The notes beneath the pieces are model-generated. The model worked only from the letters and a program-made list of their open reading frames with translations, was not told the DNA's origin and ran no database searches. This document shows, one piece after another, positions 36,101 to 44,506 of a stretch of 64,000 bases of DNA; the stretch's first letter is position 1; every line of letters starts with the position of its first letter. The stretch lies in NCBI GenBank assembly GCA_030267565.1, contig BRXU01000030.1, positions 1,196,001-1,260,000 of the forward strand, read 5' to 3'. The translations under genes were made by a program, and so were the position numbers. Source of the DNA: Pleodorina starrii. Taxonomy: Eukaryota > Chlorophyta > Chlorophyceae > Chlamydomonadales > Volvocaceae.

Positions 36101-37122
36101 CCCTCCCAGTTCCGGATCGCGCCGTCCCATCAGAGCCCTCGGCGCACACAACTTCAGCGGCGGAGGTACCGGTCAGCCCTCCCGCCGCCACCGCCACCGC
36201 CCTGCTGCGACCTGTGGTCCGCGAGCCGGGGGTCCACCTCCACTTCCGCTTCGGCTTCCGCTTCCTTGATCCTGACATTGAGGCCGCCTACGCCGAGTGG
36301 CAGGCCGCTCGCGCCGCGACGGGTTGGGCTCCGCTGGTGGCGGCTGTCGGGCTGGGCGCCGTCGGCGTGCTCGCGACGACGCTACGCCTGGGCCTGAACG
36401 GCATCGATCGGCCCCTGCTAAAGGCACTGGCGGGGATGCTGTGGCTGCTGGCGCCCGCGGCGGGACAGTGCCTGCGGCTGCTGCTGCTGCTGCTGCTGGT
36501 GCGTCGGCGACGCCGCCAGCAGCAGCCTGGTTCGGCACCAGGCGTTAGGGCAGGGCAGCGCACAGACGACACACGCGGCGGCGGTGCGGGTGACGATGCA
36601 GCGGCGGCGGCGGCATCGGCGGCGGTGGACTTGGAATGGTACGACACCCTGGCGGCGGGGTGTACGGGCCTGGTGGCGAGCCTGCTGGGCCTGGTGACGT
36701 ACACGTGCCGCCGGCCGGAGCTGGATGTACGACAGGACGAGCCGGGGTTCGTGTTTGGCATCCTCATGGGGCGCGCCGTCTTTCCGCCGCTGGCGACACA
36801 GCTGCGTCCCGTCGCCCAGTTGTTGGCGAGCGCGGGGATGGCGGCGGTGGATTTGATCCACGCGGACGTGCTGTGGGGCGGCGGCGCGGTGGGCCCGCGG
36901 TTGCTGGTGGTGGCGGTGGCGGCGGTGGCGGGTATCAACCTGGTCGTCAGCGCAGCGTTAGACGCGCGGCAGCGGCGGGCGTTTGCCACGGCGGCGGAAG
37001 GGCCGGGGGGAAGCGAGCCGGTGGCGGCGGCGGCGGTGGGGGGAAGCGAGCCGGCGGCGGCGGCGGGTGAGCCGAGATGGCGTGGAGGAAAAGAAGAAGC
37101 CCGGCGGCGGCGGGGTGCGTGA
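33106..37122 (+). CDS. Low-complexity protein with multi-pass membrane C-terminus, unknown function
   Basis: A single open frame of 1,338 codons. The N-terminus has a Cys-rich ACYGACCGRADAC segment and an acidic run (DDDEDDEEEGDFG, near residues 65-80). Then come Ala/Gly-rich linkers, an SPGP-type Pro/Ser repeat (34050-34155), SLPPPPP repeats (34921-35035) and a Gln-rich stretch (35570-35645). More ordered islands read ACLVDVV-like and PRFDPHAAQAYLFHMRPLL. A segment HFRFGFRFLDPDIEAAYAEW near residue 1045 precedes about five hydrophobic helices (residues 1073-1290), including a Leu run and FGILMGRAVFPPLA. No N-terminal signal peptide is visible, and the Pro repeats resemble those of algal hydroxyproline-rich proteins. 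I do not recognise the family. Unmarked introns cannot be excluded in the repeat-rich middle. Confidence 0.65.
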   Translation: MWQHRHARPPPFPTPLPPEPAAACDQQRPPPTPPQQQPYLGKDALMLRACYGACCGRADACSGSGSEDDDEDDEEEGDFGARRQPTGAAATLGLGAASSPAAAAAAPAPVRSHPAAGPGGGAEALRQRSRPCRGAMYGSSGGGGGAAAAASSETATTPPSASRQAPATGSVPPSAAPVAAAPPHVPAAVSATGGSPFPLSPLPGPKAPAPPSPPTPAAGRRRPGSESRPGSETPGGCKAAAAAGVVETWRGRPGRQAAAPPLQQQPHEQRLLQPQQRQPPPSDTPPVCSPADRVSPPSPLRQPATASTTVGTVTSPNPSPGPSPGPSSPSPGPSPSPSPGPSPGPSPSPGGQRVTSEVPLPPPILSPPLQLLYPEPPVAPLGLGLGTSSAAGGGGVGIDFAAGAGAIPGVSAGPAAPVAPMAAAATAAAAAAAAPGWLVHLLMRPSELARCGLMAAPATAEAQLLSGGGGSGKPAAAGGVGAGGGGGGGGLGRPTLLIAADTACGYRQGAAAEVDSGRGAAAAAAAAAALTAGSGKRGSTGCASATRLVLDPVLVDVVAGHVAVHVPAGVTRSADAAHYCGGGAPRGCLLRLHLFLCSLVLASPLPPPLSLPPPPPPSLPPPPPSLPPPPPSLSPPPSLPPPPSPGGAAAAAAGPSAAEGPGVVEAAATPPLPPQAQAHTEWLGSAAILLLPDSAALELQGLWHSMVHQVRMMMAAEAAGAAASEAAAGAAASEAEAAGPAPAPAPEEESPTSPGPRFDPHAAQAYLFHMRPLLSDLALALDLPGSHRTSSSREHTAADAAAAAAPAAARDGARSGEDLPRQQPQQPQQEKQHEQQQPPPQQQEQEERLAGNPGEPLATLLGFFRHLGLEACTALLEGRVEEVEGPQPGGAAAAAAAAAAAGGGTAPVTASALELLAGITQPAAPTAAADVAEAAAAAAAASAAAAATSAAEAVAAAQAAATSAAAAAAAEAAVSAAMGLAPRSPAVTAPPGSPTSLPTLPVPDRAVPSEPSAHTTSAAEVPVSPPAATATALLRPVVREPGVHLHFRFGFRFLDPDIEAAYAEWQAARAATGWAPLVAAVGLGAVGVLATTLRLGLNGIDRPLLKALAGMLWLLAPAAGQCLRLLLLLLLVRRRRRQQQPGSAPGVRAGQRTDDTRGGGAGDDAAAAAASAAVDLEWYDTLAAGCTGLVASLLGLVTYTCRRPELDVRQDEPGFVFGILMGRAVFPPLATQLRPVAQLLASAGMAAVDLIHADVLWGGGAVGPRLLVVAVAAVAGINLVVSAALDARQRRAFATAAEGPGGSEPVAAAAVGGSEPAAAAGEPRWRGGKEEARRRRGA

Positions 37123-38589
37123 CTCGGGCGGTGGGCGGAATGAAGGGCGGGACGTGCGTGTGGTAGGTGTGGCATGAACGCAGCAGAGGAGATAGACTGG
37201 CACGGGCGCGCGCCGACGTAGGGGCGCAAGCGCGAAGTAAGGGCGGGTTGCATTGCGAATGTATGTGACTATTTTGATTGCGTGTACGTATGTACATACG
37301 AGTCATGGCGGCGAGATGAGAGATACACACTGCTAAAGTAGTGCTGATCCTCGCTGACATCCAAACAAACAAACACACAACAATCAACAAGATGGCGTAT
37401 GGATGGCCGCTTGCTCCTTTGGAGGTAGGTAGGTAGGTGCAAGAGGGGCATGCGAGAGGGGCAGGGCAAAGAAGGATGCCATCCTTATTTGCCTGCTCAG
37501 TGAGCCCGCAACAGAGCGGGTGGAAGCAAGGGAGGCGACGGACGTTGGAAAACGGACCCATTCTTGCTTCGTTGCCCAGCCAGCAATACTCACCATACAA
37601 GGGAGGCGAGGGACGGAGCTTGGGCTCGCTGTAGCAGATAAGGGAGCGTCCGGTAGCTAGGTGGGCTTATGGGGGGCTTCGTTCACCTGCTGGTACATGA
37701 AGCGCTGCCGGGATCGATAGGATGCGGCGTTACCGCCGGTTGCGAATGAGCCCGCCGGCCGGCGGCGGTCCGTCGGCTATCACGAACGAACGTGGGGTTT
37801 CGATCGTAACTAACGTTGGGAGCGGAGCATGAAATGAAGACGCGCACCGGCACGCACGCACCCTTATTGAAATGTCACGTCACGTCATGTATGGAGCGAG
37901 GACGACGGACCCCGAAAATCCTTGAACCGCTGTATGTCCGCTTTGGGGAACGAATTAGGAGGGGGCCACGCATCTCGCTATCCTGGGGCCCGCTGGCAGC
38001 CTCAGCACGCATACGGTATATCTGCTGGCCGCGTGTGCCCGCGCTCGCGCGTGTGCGTGTGCGTGTGCGTATGTGTGCACCCTTACATACATGTGTCATT
38101 ACTACAAAATTCTGCTTCACATTTGACCATACACCGATCACGTGCCTAAATACATACGGCGTTCATTCCGTTAAGCCTTCTGCATGCACTAATGTACTGC
38201 ACCGAACTCTGTACTGCGTCCGGTTTGAAAATTGCTAGTTCGTAGCTTCGTAGTATTGCTTACAATGAGGTCCAGTCCTGCCCCCGCCCTGGATGGTGAT
38301 TCGGAGGGTTAGCTGAAGAGCCGATTGGTGGCTGGGCGGGGGTGTTTTCGCCCCACCGCTCTAGGCGCCGGCAGCGGGCCGATTTTATATTCCAATCGAT
38401 TCTACAAAGTACGCCACCCCGCCCAGATTTCGTACACTACTGGTCCATTTCCACCATTTGTGGGCTTTTTTCGCGTGCAAGTTACGATACTGTACGTACG
38501 GTACGACTTTCACTACAGAGTTCAGAAATCCGTTCATGCTAGCTAATTACATGGTAGCATAGCCCCGCCATCACACATTTGCTTGTACC
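37123..38589. other. Intergenic region, no gene seen
   Basis: This is the 3' flank of the membrane-protein gene and unique sequence before the duplicated cluster. It contains a GTAGGTAGGTAGGT tract near 37422-37437 and alternating GT/CG tracts near 38045-38075. No open frame looks coding. Confidence 0.5.
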
Positions 38590-39456
38590 CATTCGTTGAT
38601 TGAATGGGATTATTCATATACATGGGCCTCACAACAGTGCCACCTTACTTGTAGCAGCTGTACGACAGTGCGGCTAGGCTATAAGAGTCTAAGCTACACC
38701 TGTACAAACAACTCGACTGCTACATTACTGCTGGGGATGTAAGTCGCGCAGCCAGCGCGGCGTGGATGTTCTGCGAGCGTTGAGACCGTAATAACCTGTA
38801 AATAAAAGCGATTGTCGTGCATGCGGTGTCGTACAGCAAGGTGGTCTGCATGCGTGCATGCTGGTGTACACGTCGACGTTGCGGCACGGAATGCGAAGCG
38901 GACGCGAAAGGCCGGAGGCAGGTTTCCGTCGCCGATTATTTATTACATGCACGGCGGTTTGATGCCCAAGTAACGCCCAAGTCCGGCAGTCTTGGCTCGG
39001 ACTGCGGCTGTGCCTCCGAAACGAATTGATTTGAGTATTGGACTGCACCCCATCCACTGACTGCAACAACCACACACACACCCTCATAAATGATGAGATA
39101 CAACTAATGCCCATCAGGTTGGACGAATGTGGCACCACGCGTGGCACATAGCTAGGCAGGTAGGTACCCAAGATATCCATCCGCTACAGCTGTATCAGCA
39201 CGCACATACACGCACCCTGATATGACGGGACGCCGACCTCTTACGCTGACATTGCCTGCCCCCTTACACCTCACCGGCCACACCTTAACATACCCGAGAA
39301 ACCGACACACACATGCAACCCTTTTGACGACCACTGATCTGCGCCACCTACGTTAACCCCCCTGGCAAGGAGGCCACTCCAGCAGCAGCACAGGGAACGA
39401 AGGGAGACTCGCAGCCCCCATGCATGCATACCGGTAATTTAATGTATGCGGCGGCC

Positions 39457-41046
39457 TTACTTAGAGCGGCAGACAGCCTTGAAAGCCCGGCACAAAGCCT
39501 TGAAAGGCTTGAGGGCACCGCAGCCAGGCGGCATGTTTGCGCTGCTGGGCTCATCACCGCCCTCCGTCTGGCGGGCCGTCGTAGACGCCGCCTTCTTAAA
39601 GGCGGCTGGCGCGGGGGTGCTCGGTCGCCGCCTGAACCCTGGAGCGCTCGAATCATCACCGCCCACCGTCTGGCGGGCCGTCGCAGACGCCGCCTTCTTA
39701 AAGGCGGCTGGCGCGGGGGTGCTCGGTCGCCGCCTGAACCCTGGAGTGCTCGTCTCCTCACCGCCCTCCGTCTGGCGGACCGTCGTAGATGCCGCCTTCT
39801 TAAAGGCGGCTGGCGCGGGGGTGCTCGGGCGCCGCCTGAACACCGGAGCGCTCGTCTCCTCACCGCCCTCCGATGGGCGTGGCGTCGTGGACGCCGTCTT
39901 GAGGTCGGCGGGCGCGGGGGTGCTTGGGCGCCTGGACATGTGAATCTGAGGGGCGGAGGCCTCCTCGTGCCCGGCGCCCTGCCTATTTACGGAAGGTGCG
40001 GGGCTCAGGCGCTGGACGTGCGTGGGCTCGTCCGTCTCCACGTCCTCCAAGTCCTGCCCTTCCCCCACGGACTCAAGCCTCAGGTGCGCGTGGCCGGAGG
40101 GCGCGGGCTCGTCAATCTCCCCCTCGCCAACCACCCCGCTCCAAGGGGACGCGACCCTAGCGAGGTGAGGAAGATAAGGCCCATCCGCCTCATCCGCGGT
40201 TTCCTCCCCGCCCAAGGACGTCACCTGCCCAAGAAACCGGGGGGGCGTGGGCTCGTCCTGCTCCACATCTCCAGCGCCGCCCCGCGTCTCTAAGAAGGGC
40301 ATGGGGCTATTGAAGAAGGCGCCCACCTCATCATCATCATCATCCGTGCCATCCCATACCTGCTGGGAGGACTCAAACCGGCAGAGGTTGTGTTGCAGCG
40401 GGGGCGCGTCCGTGTCCTCCCAAGCGCCCTGCTGCCTTCGCAGGGAGGGCAAGGGACTGACGGAGTGGTAGGAGGTGAAAGGCATCGCCACTGAAGCGGG
40501 TTGCTCCCCTTCCGGGTCCGCCCAGGCAGTGCGACGCACCGGAGCGCCTTCCTCGAACCGGAAGACGGACACCTGCTCGACCACAGGCTCGAGTCGGCCT
40601 GCGGCGGTGCTGCCCTTAACGTCCGTTGGGCAGCTGCTGGGGGCGTCTGAGGCCTCAGACCAGGCCAAGAAGGGAGCCTTGGCTCTCGGGCGCAGATTGT
40701 GTGATGCGCTCCTGCTCATGAGCGCATCGCATCCGAACCGCTCCAGGGGATCCCGCCCATTGCCGGCACGCTGCTGGGGGTCCGCAAAGGCCTCGACGGA
40801 CATTTGCCTGTTCTCGAGCCGCCTGGGCCGCCGCGTCGGCGTCGTCTGGGTTGGGGCTTCCGGGATGAGTCCCGGAATCTCCATTGGGGCGGGGCACTGT
40901 GCAGCATTGCGGTCAAGGCTGCGGTCAAGTTGCATCTGGAGCGGTGTCCAGCCGTCGTCGTCACCTGCACGAAGCAGCCGCTGTGAGTTGTCGAGGATGC
41001 GGGGGGCGGTCGCCATTCCCCGCACGAAGTTCCGGCTGTCCGACAT
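39457..41046 (-). CDS. Family A protein, full copy A1 (novel family)
   Basis: The start is the ATG at 41046-41044, which aligns with the start of the second full copy; a longer in-frame start at 41142 is not shared. The protein has 529 residues. The N-terminus has RGMATAPRILDNSQRLL and then MEIPGLIPE. The middle holds acidic segments and several copies of a DEPxxxxxLxxxxS motif (DEPTPPRFL, DEPAPSGHAHLRLES, DEPTHVQRLSPAPS). A 34-residue repeat follows, centred on FRRRPSTPAPAAFKKAAS. The end is GCGALKPFKALCRAFKAVCR plus SK. I know of no family with this architecture. No signal peptide or transmembrane helix is seen. The Cys/Lys/Phe tail could be a membrane-binding or S-acylated helix (inference). 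It is transcribed away from the B gene 3.46 kb away. Confidence 0.7.
   Translation of the reverse strand: MSDSRNFVRGMATAPRILDNSQRLLRAGDDDGWTPLQMQLDRSLDRNAAQCPAPMEIPGLIPEAPTQTTPTRRPRRLENRQMSVEAFADPQQRAGNGRDPLERFGCDALMSRSASHNLRPRAKAPFLAWSEASDAPSSCPTDVKGSTAAGRLEPVVEQVSVFRFEEGAPVRRTAWADPEGEQPASVAMPFTSYHSVSPLPSLRRQQGAWEDTDAPPLQHNLCRFESSQQVWDGTDDDDDEVGAFFNSPMPFLETRGGAGDVEQDEPTPPRFLGQVTSLGGEETADEADGPYLPHLARVASPWSGVVGEGEIDEPAPSGHAHLRLESVGEGQDLEDVETDEPTHVQRLSPAPSVNRQGAGHEEASAPQIHMSRRPSTPAPADLKTASTTPRPSEGGEETSAPVFRRRPSTPAPAAFKKAASTTVRQTEGGEETSTPGFRRRPSTPAPAAFKKAASATARQTVGGDDSSAPGFRRRPSTPAPAAFKKAASTTARQTEGGDEPSSANMPPGCGALKPFKALCRAFKAVCRSK
39551..39958 (-). repeat. 102-bp (34-residue) coding tandem repeat in gene A1
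   Basis: The same block recurs with an exact 102-bp period, with matching points at 39551, 39653, 39755 and 39857. It keeps the frame and encodes FRRRPSTPAPAAFKKAAS plus a Thr/Arg/Gly/Glu linker each time. The last unit is diverged. Confidence 0.9.
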
Positions 41047-42282
41047 TGGGGTAGGTGATGGTGCAGGTGGTTGCTTCAAGAATATCTTGGAGAGAAACCT
41101 GCGCGTATGCGAGGATCTCAAATACACGATGAGACATTGCACAAAATAAAGCCCGCCGAGCTAAAGACCCGTAACTGGCTCGTGGCCGAGCGATGTAAGC
41201 TTGATACTGCGGAGTATCAATCCTTCGCCATTCAAGCGTTAAATTGTTCACCAATGACAAAGTAAGGACCGGGAGCTGCGTGGCTCTTTCAGCCTCCCCC
41301 GCAAATGCATGCACTGCCGCAAGTGCGGCAACAGCAGTAACCAGCCCGATCAAGCAGTTGATCGCCCGACAATCAAGTCATCCCTTACCAAATTTAAGTC
41401 CAGCAGCTGACGGTTGAGAAGCGTCTATCCGTGGGCCTTGCTTGTCGGGGGACTACCTAGCTTCACGTGCTTTACGTAAGCCCAGAGAGCAAAGATGTCC
41501 AAGTGGTGACTTGATGCGAAGACCACGGTGTCGGATTCTCTACGTAGAATCCTAGGTGGATTCTAGCTGGAATGACAAACAATGAAACTTCTCGCATTCT
41601 TATGCGGCCCGAAAATCTGCACTATGGCGCCGTACAGGCAGTACCGTATGCCGATGGATTCCGTCACCTACCTTGCTAGCATAGGTACACGGCTTACGTA
41701 ACCATCGCAGCGTTGCCTGTCGCAACCCTCGCCTGAGTGGATGTCACAGCACTCCCCCCAGCAACGTCCATGCAGCTGGCGCCGCGATGTTGGGTGCTTT
41801 CGCGTAGACGGCCAAATGCAGTCGCTTTGCTTCGATGTGCCTGCCTGCCTGTAATATACTAAACCGCCATGTGCTTTCGAGTCGGCTATGTTTTTACGGT
41901 TTTCTGAGCAGCCGCCTTGTGTCGCTCGCCGTGCTGGTGACGACACGTGGCCGTTTCGTTCTCATAATGCATTACTCATCACACATTATTATTATGCATC
42001 ATCGCCATCTCCAACATCCCCAAAACTCCTCATAGAGTTAATATAATAAAACATAGCAAACGTTTAAGATATTCTCAGGATTTCGGCCTTGAGCTTCGTT
42101 ACAGGTGCCTTTCCAATTCCCGGCGACCAATGGCCAATCCCTGGCCAATTCGAGGCACCGGCGCCGTGTCATTGTAATTTTATTGTATGGGTAACTATAG
42201 GGCGATGTTGACTGGTATATTTTCCTTCCAAACGACGCTGTCTACTTGTTACGTAGGCCCAAAACATGTCCTACCAGGCACT

Positions 42283-43007
42283 AGGGGTGTTTCTATGGCT
42301 TTTGGTTCCGGGCGTATCTACCTCGTACATAGAATGCGCGTAGAATCCGTACAGGGGCCGTTTCCATGGACCTCCTGAAACCATAGTGGAACCTACACAA
42401 TTTTGCACCTATTGCTGGAAGCAATCTTATGTTATTGTATCATAAATTTAGGACAGTCCGTTAGAGCTATCGGCACCTCGAACCCACGCCGATATAAGGA
42501 TGGCTCGCTCCCACAAACGAGCAGGTCATTCCCTGCTTATGGTCATGCACCAATACGTATTCCAAATGTTCGCATTGTTCATTTATTTCATAGCCGGGTA
42601 CGTCGTCCTTGTCCAGACAGTTGTTCATGGTCTAGTGATGTATGGCTTGCAAACGCGCCCTCGCGTTAGAGGCTAATATGCTATGACTTGATAACTTCTA
42701 GTATAACACAAGATATCTATGAATGCCTCTGAGGATTGCTCATTTCCATGCTCAAAAGCCGCTCCTTATGAATAATTAGCCAAGGGAAAAGCCCGCATTT
42801 TTCCAAGTGTGTCGATGGCCAAGGAAGCGCGAAAGATGCACTAATAAGCTCGCTCCACTAGCTCCACTAGCTCCATCCTACGACTTCCTACTTTGCTACG
42901 GGCCAAAGTCGGCGTAGCAAAGTAGGAAGATTTTCCTACGGTACGGTGGGACGAGCTACCACGTAGGTCCCCGTAGATTGTGGTTTCGGGCCCATAGAAA
43001 CACCCCT
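42283..43007. mobile_element. Non-autonomous DNA transposon with terminal inverted repeats
   Basis: The left end is AGGGGTGTTTCTATGG and the right end is its reverse complement, CCATAGAAACACCCCT. A 3-bp ACT flanks both sides (42280-42282 and 43008-43010), as expected for a target-site duplication. Extending outward gives CACTA on the left and, in reverse complement, CAGTA on the right, so a CACTA/EnSpm-like border is an alternative reading. The element is 725 bp, AT-rich, and encodes no transposase. An internal hairpin with about 17-bp arms (TTCCTACTTTGCTACG and its complement) lies at about 42888-42935. It is absent from the matching spacer of unit 2. Confidence 0.75.
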
Positions 43008-43012
43008 ACTGG

Positions 43013-43840
43013 CGGCACCCCACCCTGCGGCACCCGAAGAGTGACCACGAAAACTATAAGCTTTCAAGCTTGTAATAAGTTCTTCTTATACATATGCGTT
43101 GATACCAATGTTAACCTCAACTTAACAAAAGCGAGCATAGAGCGAGGAACAAACCCATTGCGTGATGGACGACAAAGCCACAAAACAAGAGCTCTATGAA
43201 ACAACAAAAGTTACCGGAATGCTTTTACGATTTCAACTATTAGCAAACTATTTGACGGCCCATGAATACTATAGAAATCTGGACCCGTTCTGGACCCGGG
43301 ACCGAAGCGTCGCATCCCTCGCCCGCGGGGACTTCCTCGCCCGCGAAGACTCGGTTAGCCCCCACGGCATCCCCGCGCAGTCACCAGCGCGTGATGCCCA
43401 CAGCCAGTGCCCCATACTCGCAGCTGTGAGCAGCAGCAGCACTGGTGCTTGCGTGTGTCCAATCGGACAGGCGGCCTTCGGGAGTTTCCCATGCGCTGGC
43501 TTCATATGCTGTGGGTATGGGTATGGCGTTAGGAACGATGTCGGGAGGGACGAGGGAGGGGGCTGACTCTGCCGGGCCCGCGGGGGTGGCACCGCAGGCG
43601 CCGGGGGCTCCTTTCTTGCAGCTGGAGCAGCTGCAGATAGAGCGACTGGAGCAGAGGGCAAGGCAGCGGCCCGGGCCCTGGCGGCATGGCGAGCGCCGGG
43701 ATCGCACGACGCGCGAGCTTCTTGGGGGGACGCCCTCCGGACGACGCAGAGGCCGCTGCGGTAATTTCGCCACTGCCTCTATCTTCTATCTACTGCCACG
43801 GGGGGACTGGCCGTCAGCGACCATACATGGCGTTGCTGCC
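43013..43840. other. GC-rich block unique to unit 1, possible exon-like insert
   Basis: This block has no counterpart in unit 2. Composition changes sharply to GC-rich between about 43280 and 43800. Overlapping open frames run on both strands, including a plus-strand one with a coiled-coil-like QLEQLQIERLEQRARQR. None has a clear start, splice sites or a known domain. It could be a captured gene fragment. Confidence 0.4.
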
Positions 43841-43950
43841 GCCGCCGCGGTCGGGCGTAAGAAGCAAGCAGAATCTGCGATTATTTCACGCGATAAATGC
43901 TGCAGTAATGGATGCGCTTATAAATAAAACTGATACAAAATTTTGTAGGT

Positions 43951-43970
43951 CCTCGCTTTTGGCGAGGATG
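43951..43970. other. Short hairpin conserved between the two spacers
   Basis: TCCTCGC-TTTTG-GCGAGGA is a perfect 7-bp stem with a 5-base loop. The same sequence, with its flank GATGCCGAT, is kept at about 55253-55271 in unit 2, although nearby sequence has diverged. The role is unknown. Confidence 0.5.
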
Positions 43971-44506
43971 CCGATGCTGAGCCAAGAAACGGCAAGCAAC
44001 AAGTAGAGAGGCCACGATCGAGCTTGGGTGCTAGGGATAAGGGAGGCGGGCGATCCGAGGGCCAGCCACCCACAATCAAGAACATGAGTCAGCCGGCCGC
44101 ACGATCTATCCTGCAAGGGGACCGCTGGGTTTGCGGTCAGATGCGAAACAAACTGCGATGTTACATTACATCGTTGCAAGGCAGTTGCTGGGGCCGTTGG
44201 AGGCAACGCCGCGTCGGGTGCGACGCGAGGAAGTAGTTAGAATCTACGGGTACGGCACTTTCCAGTCACATAAAACTGCCACAAGGACCACTCTTTGCCG
44301 CTCCAGCGGGGATCTTTTATTAGGGATTCTACGTATAATAGGGAATCGGATAGAAGCGGCCGTCCTTCCTCGTTTAGACAGGTAGGTAGGCTTAGCTATT
44401 CGAGAGTTCGTTGAAGTCACGCACGGAACGAAGCCATTCCGTTGGTACGTACCCCGGAATCGCGCTCTACGTCTGCAACCGGTATTCAAACGCCCTCACG
44501 CGCACT

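Larger units (their letters stand above)
41047..44506. other. Spacer between divergent genes A1 and B1
   Basis: This 3.46-kb spacer should hold the promoters of both genes. Most of it aligns by eye with the spacer at 53840-55784. It has two extra inserts: the inverted-repeat element at 42283-43007 and a GC-rich block at about 43013-43840. AT-rich sequence dominates 42.0-43.2 kb. Small perfect inverted repeats occur around TCTACGTAGA (near 41541) and TCCTCGC/GCGAGGA (43951). No gene is supported; the short open frames do not keep frame between the two units. Confidence 0.6.

Noticed and set aside
44024..44385. Small open frames starting MSQPA in both spacers (also 55336-55542)
   Set aside because: The frame is not kept between the two units; an indel shifts it, so it is unlikely to be coding.
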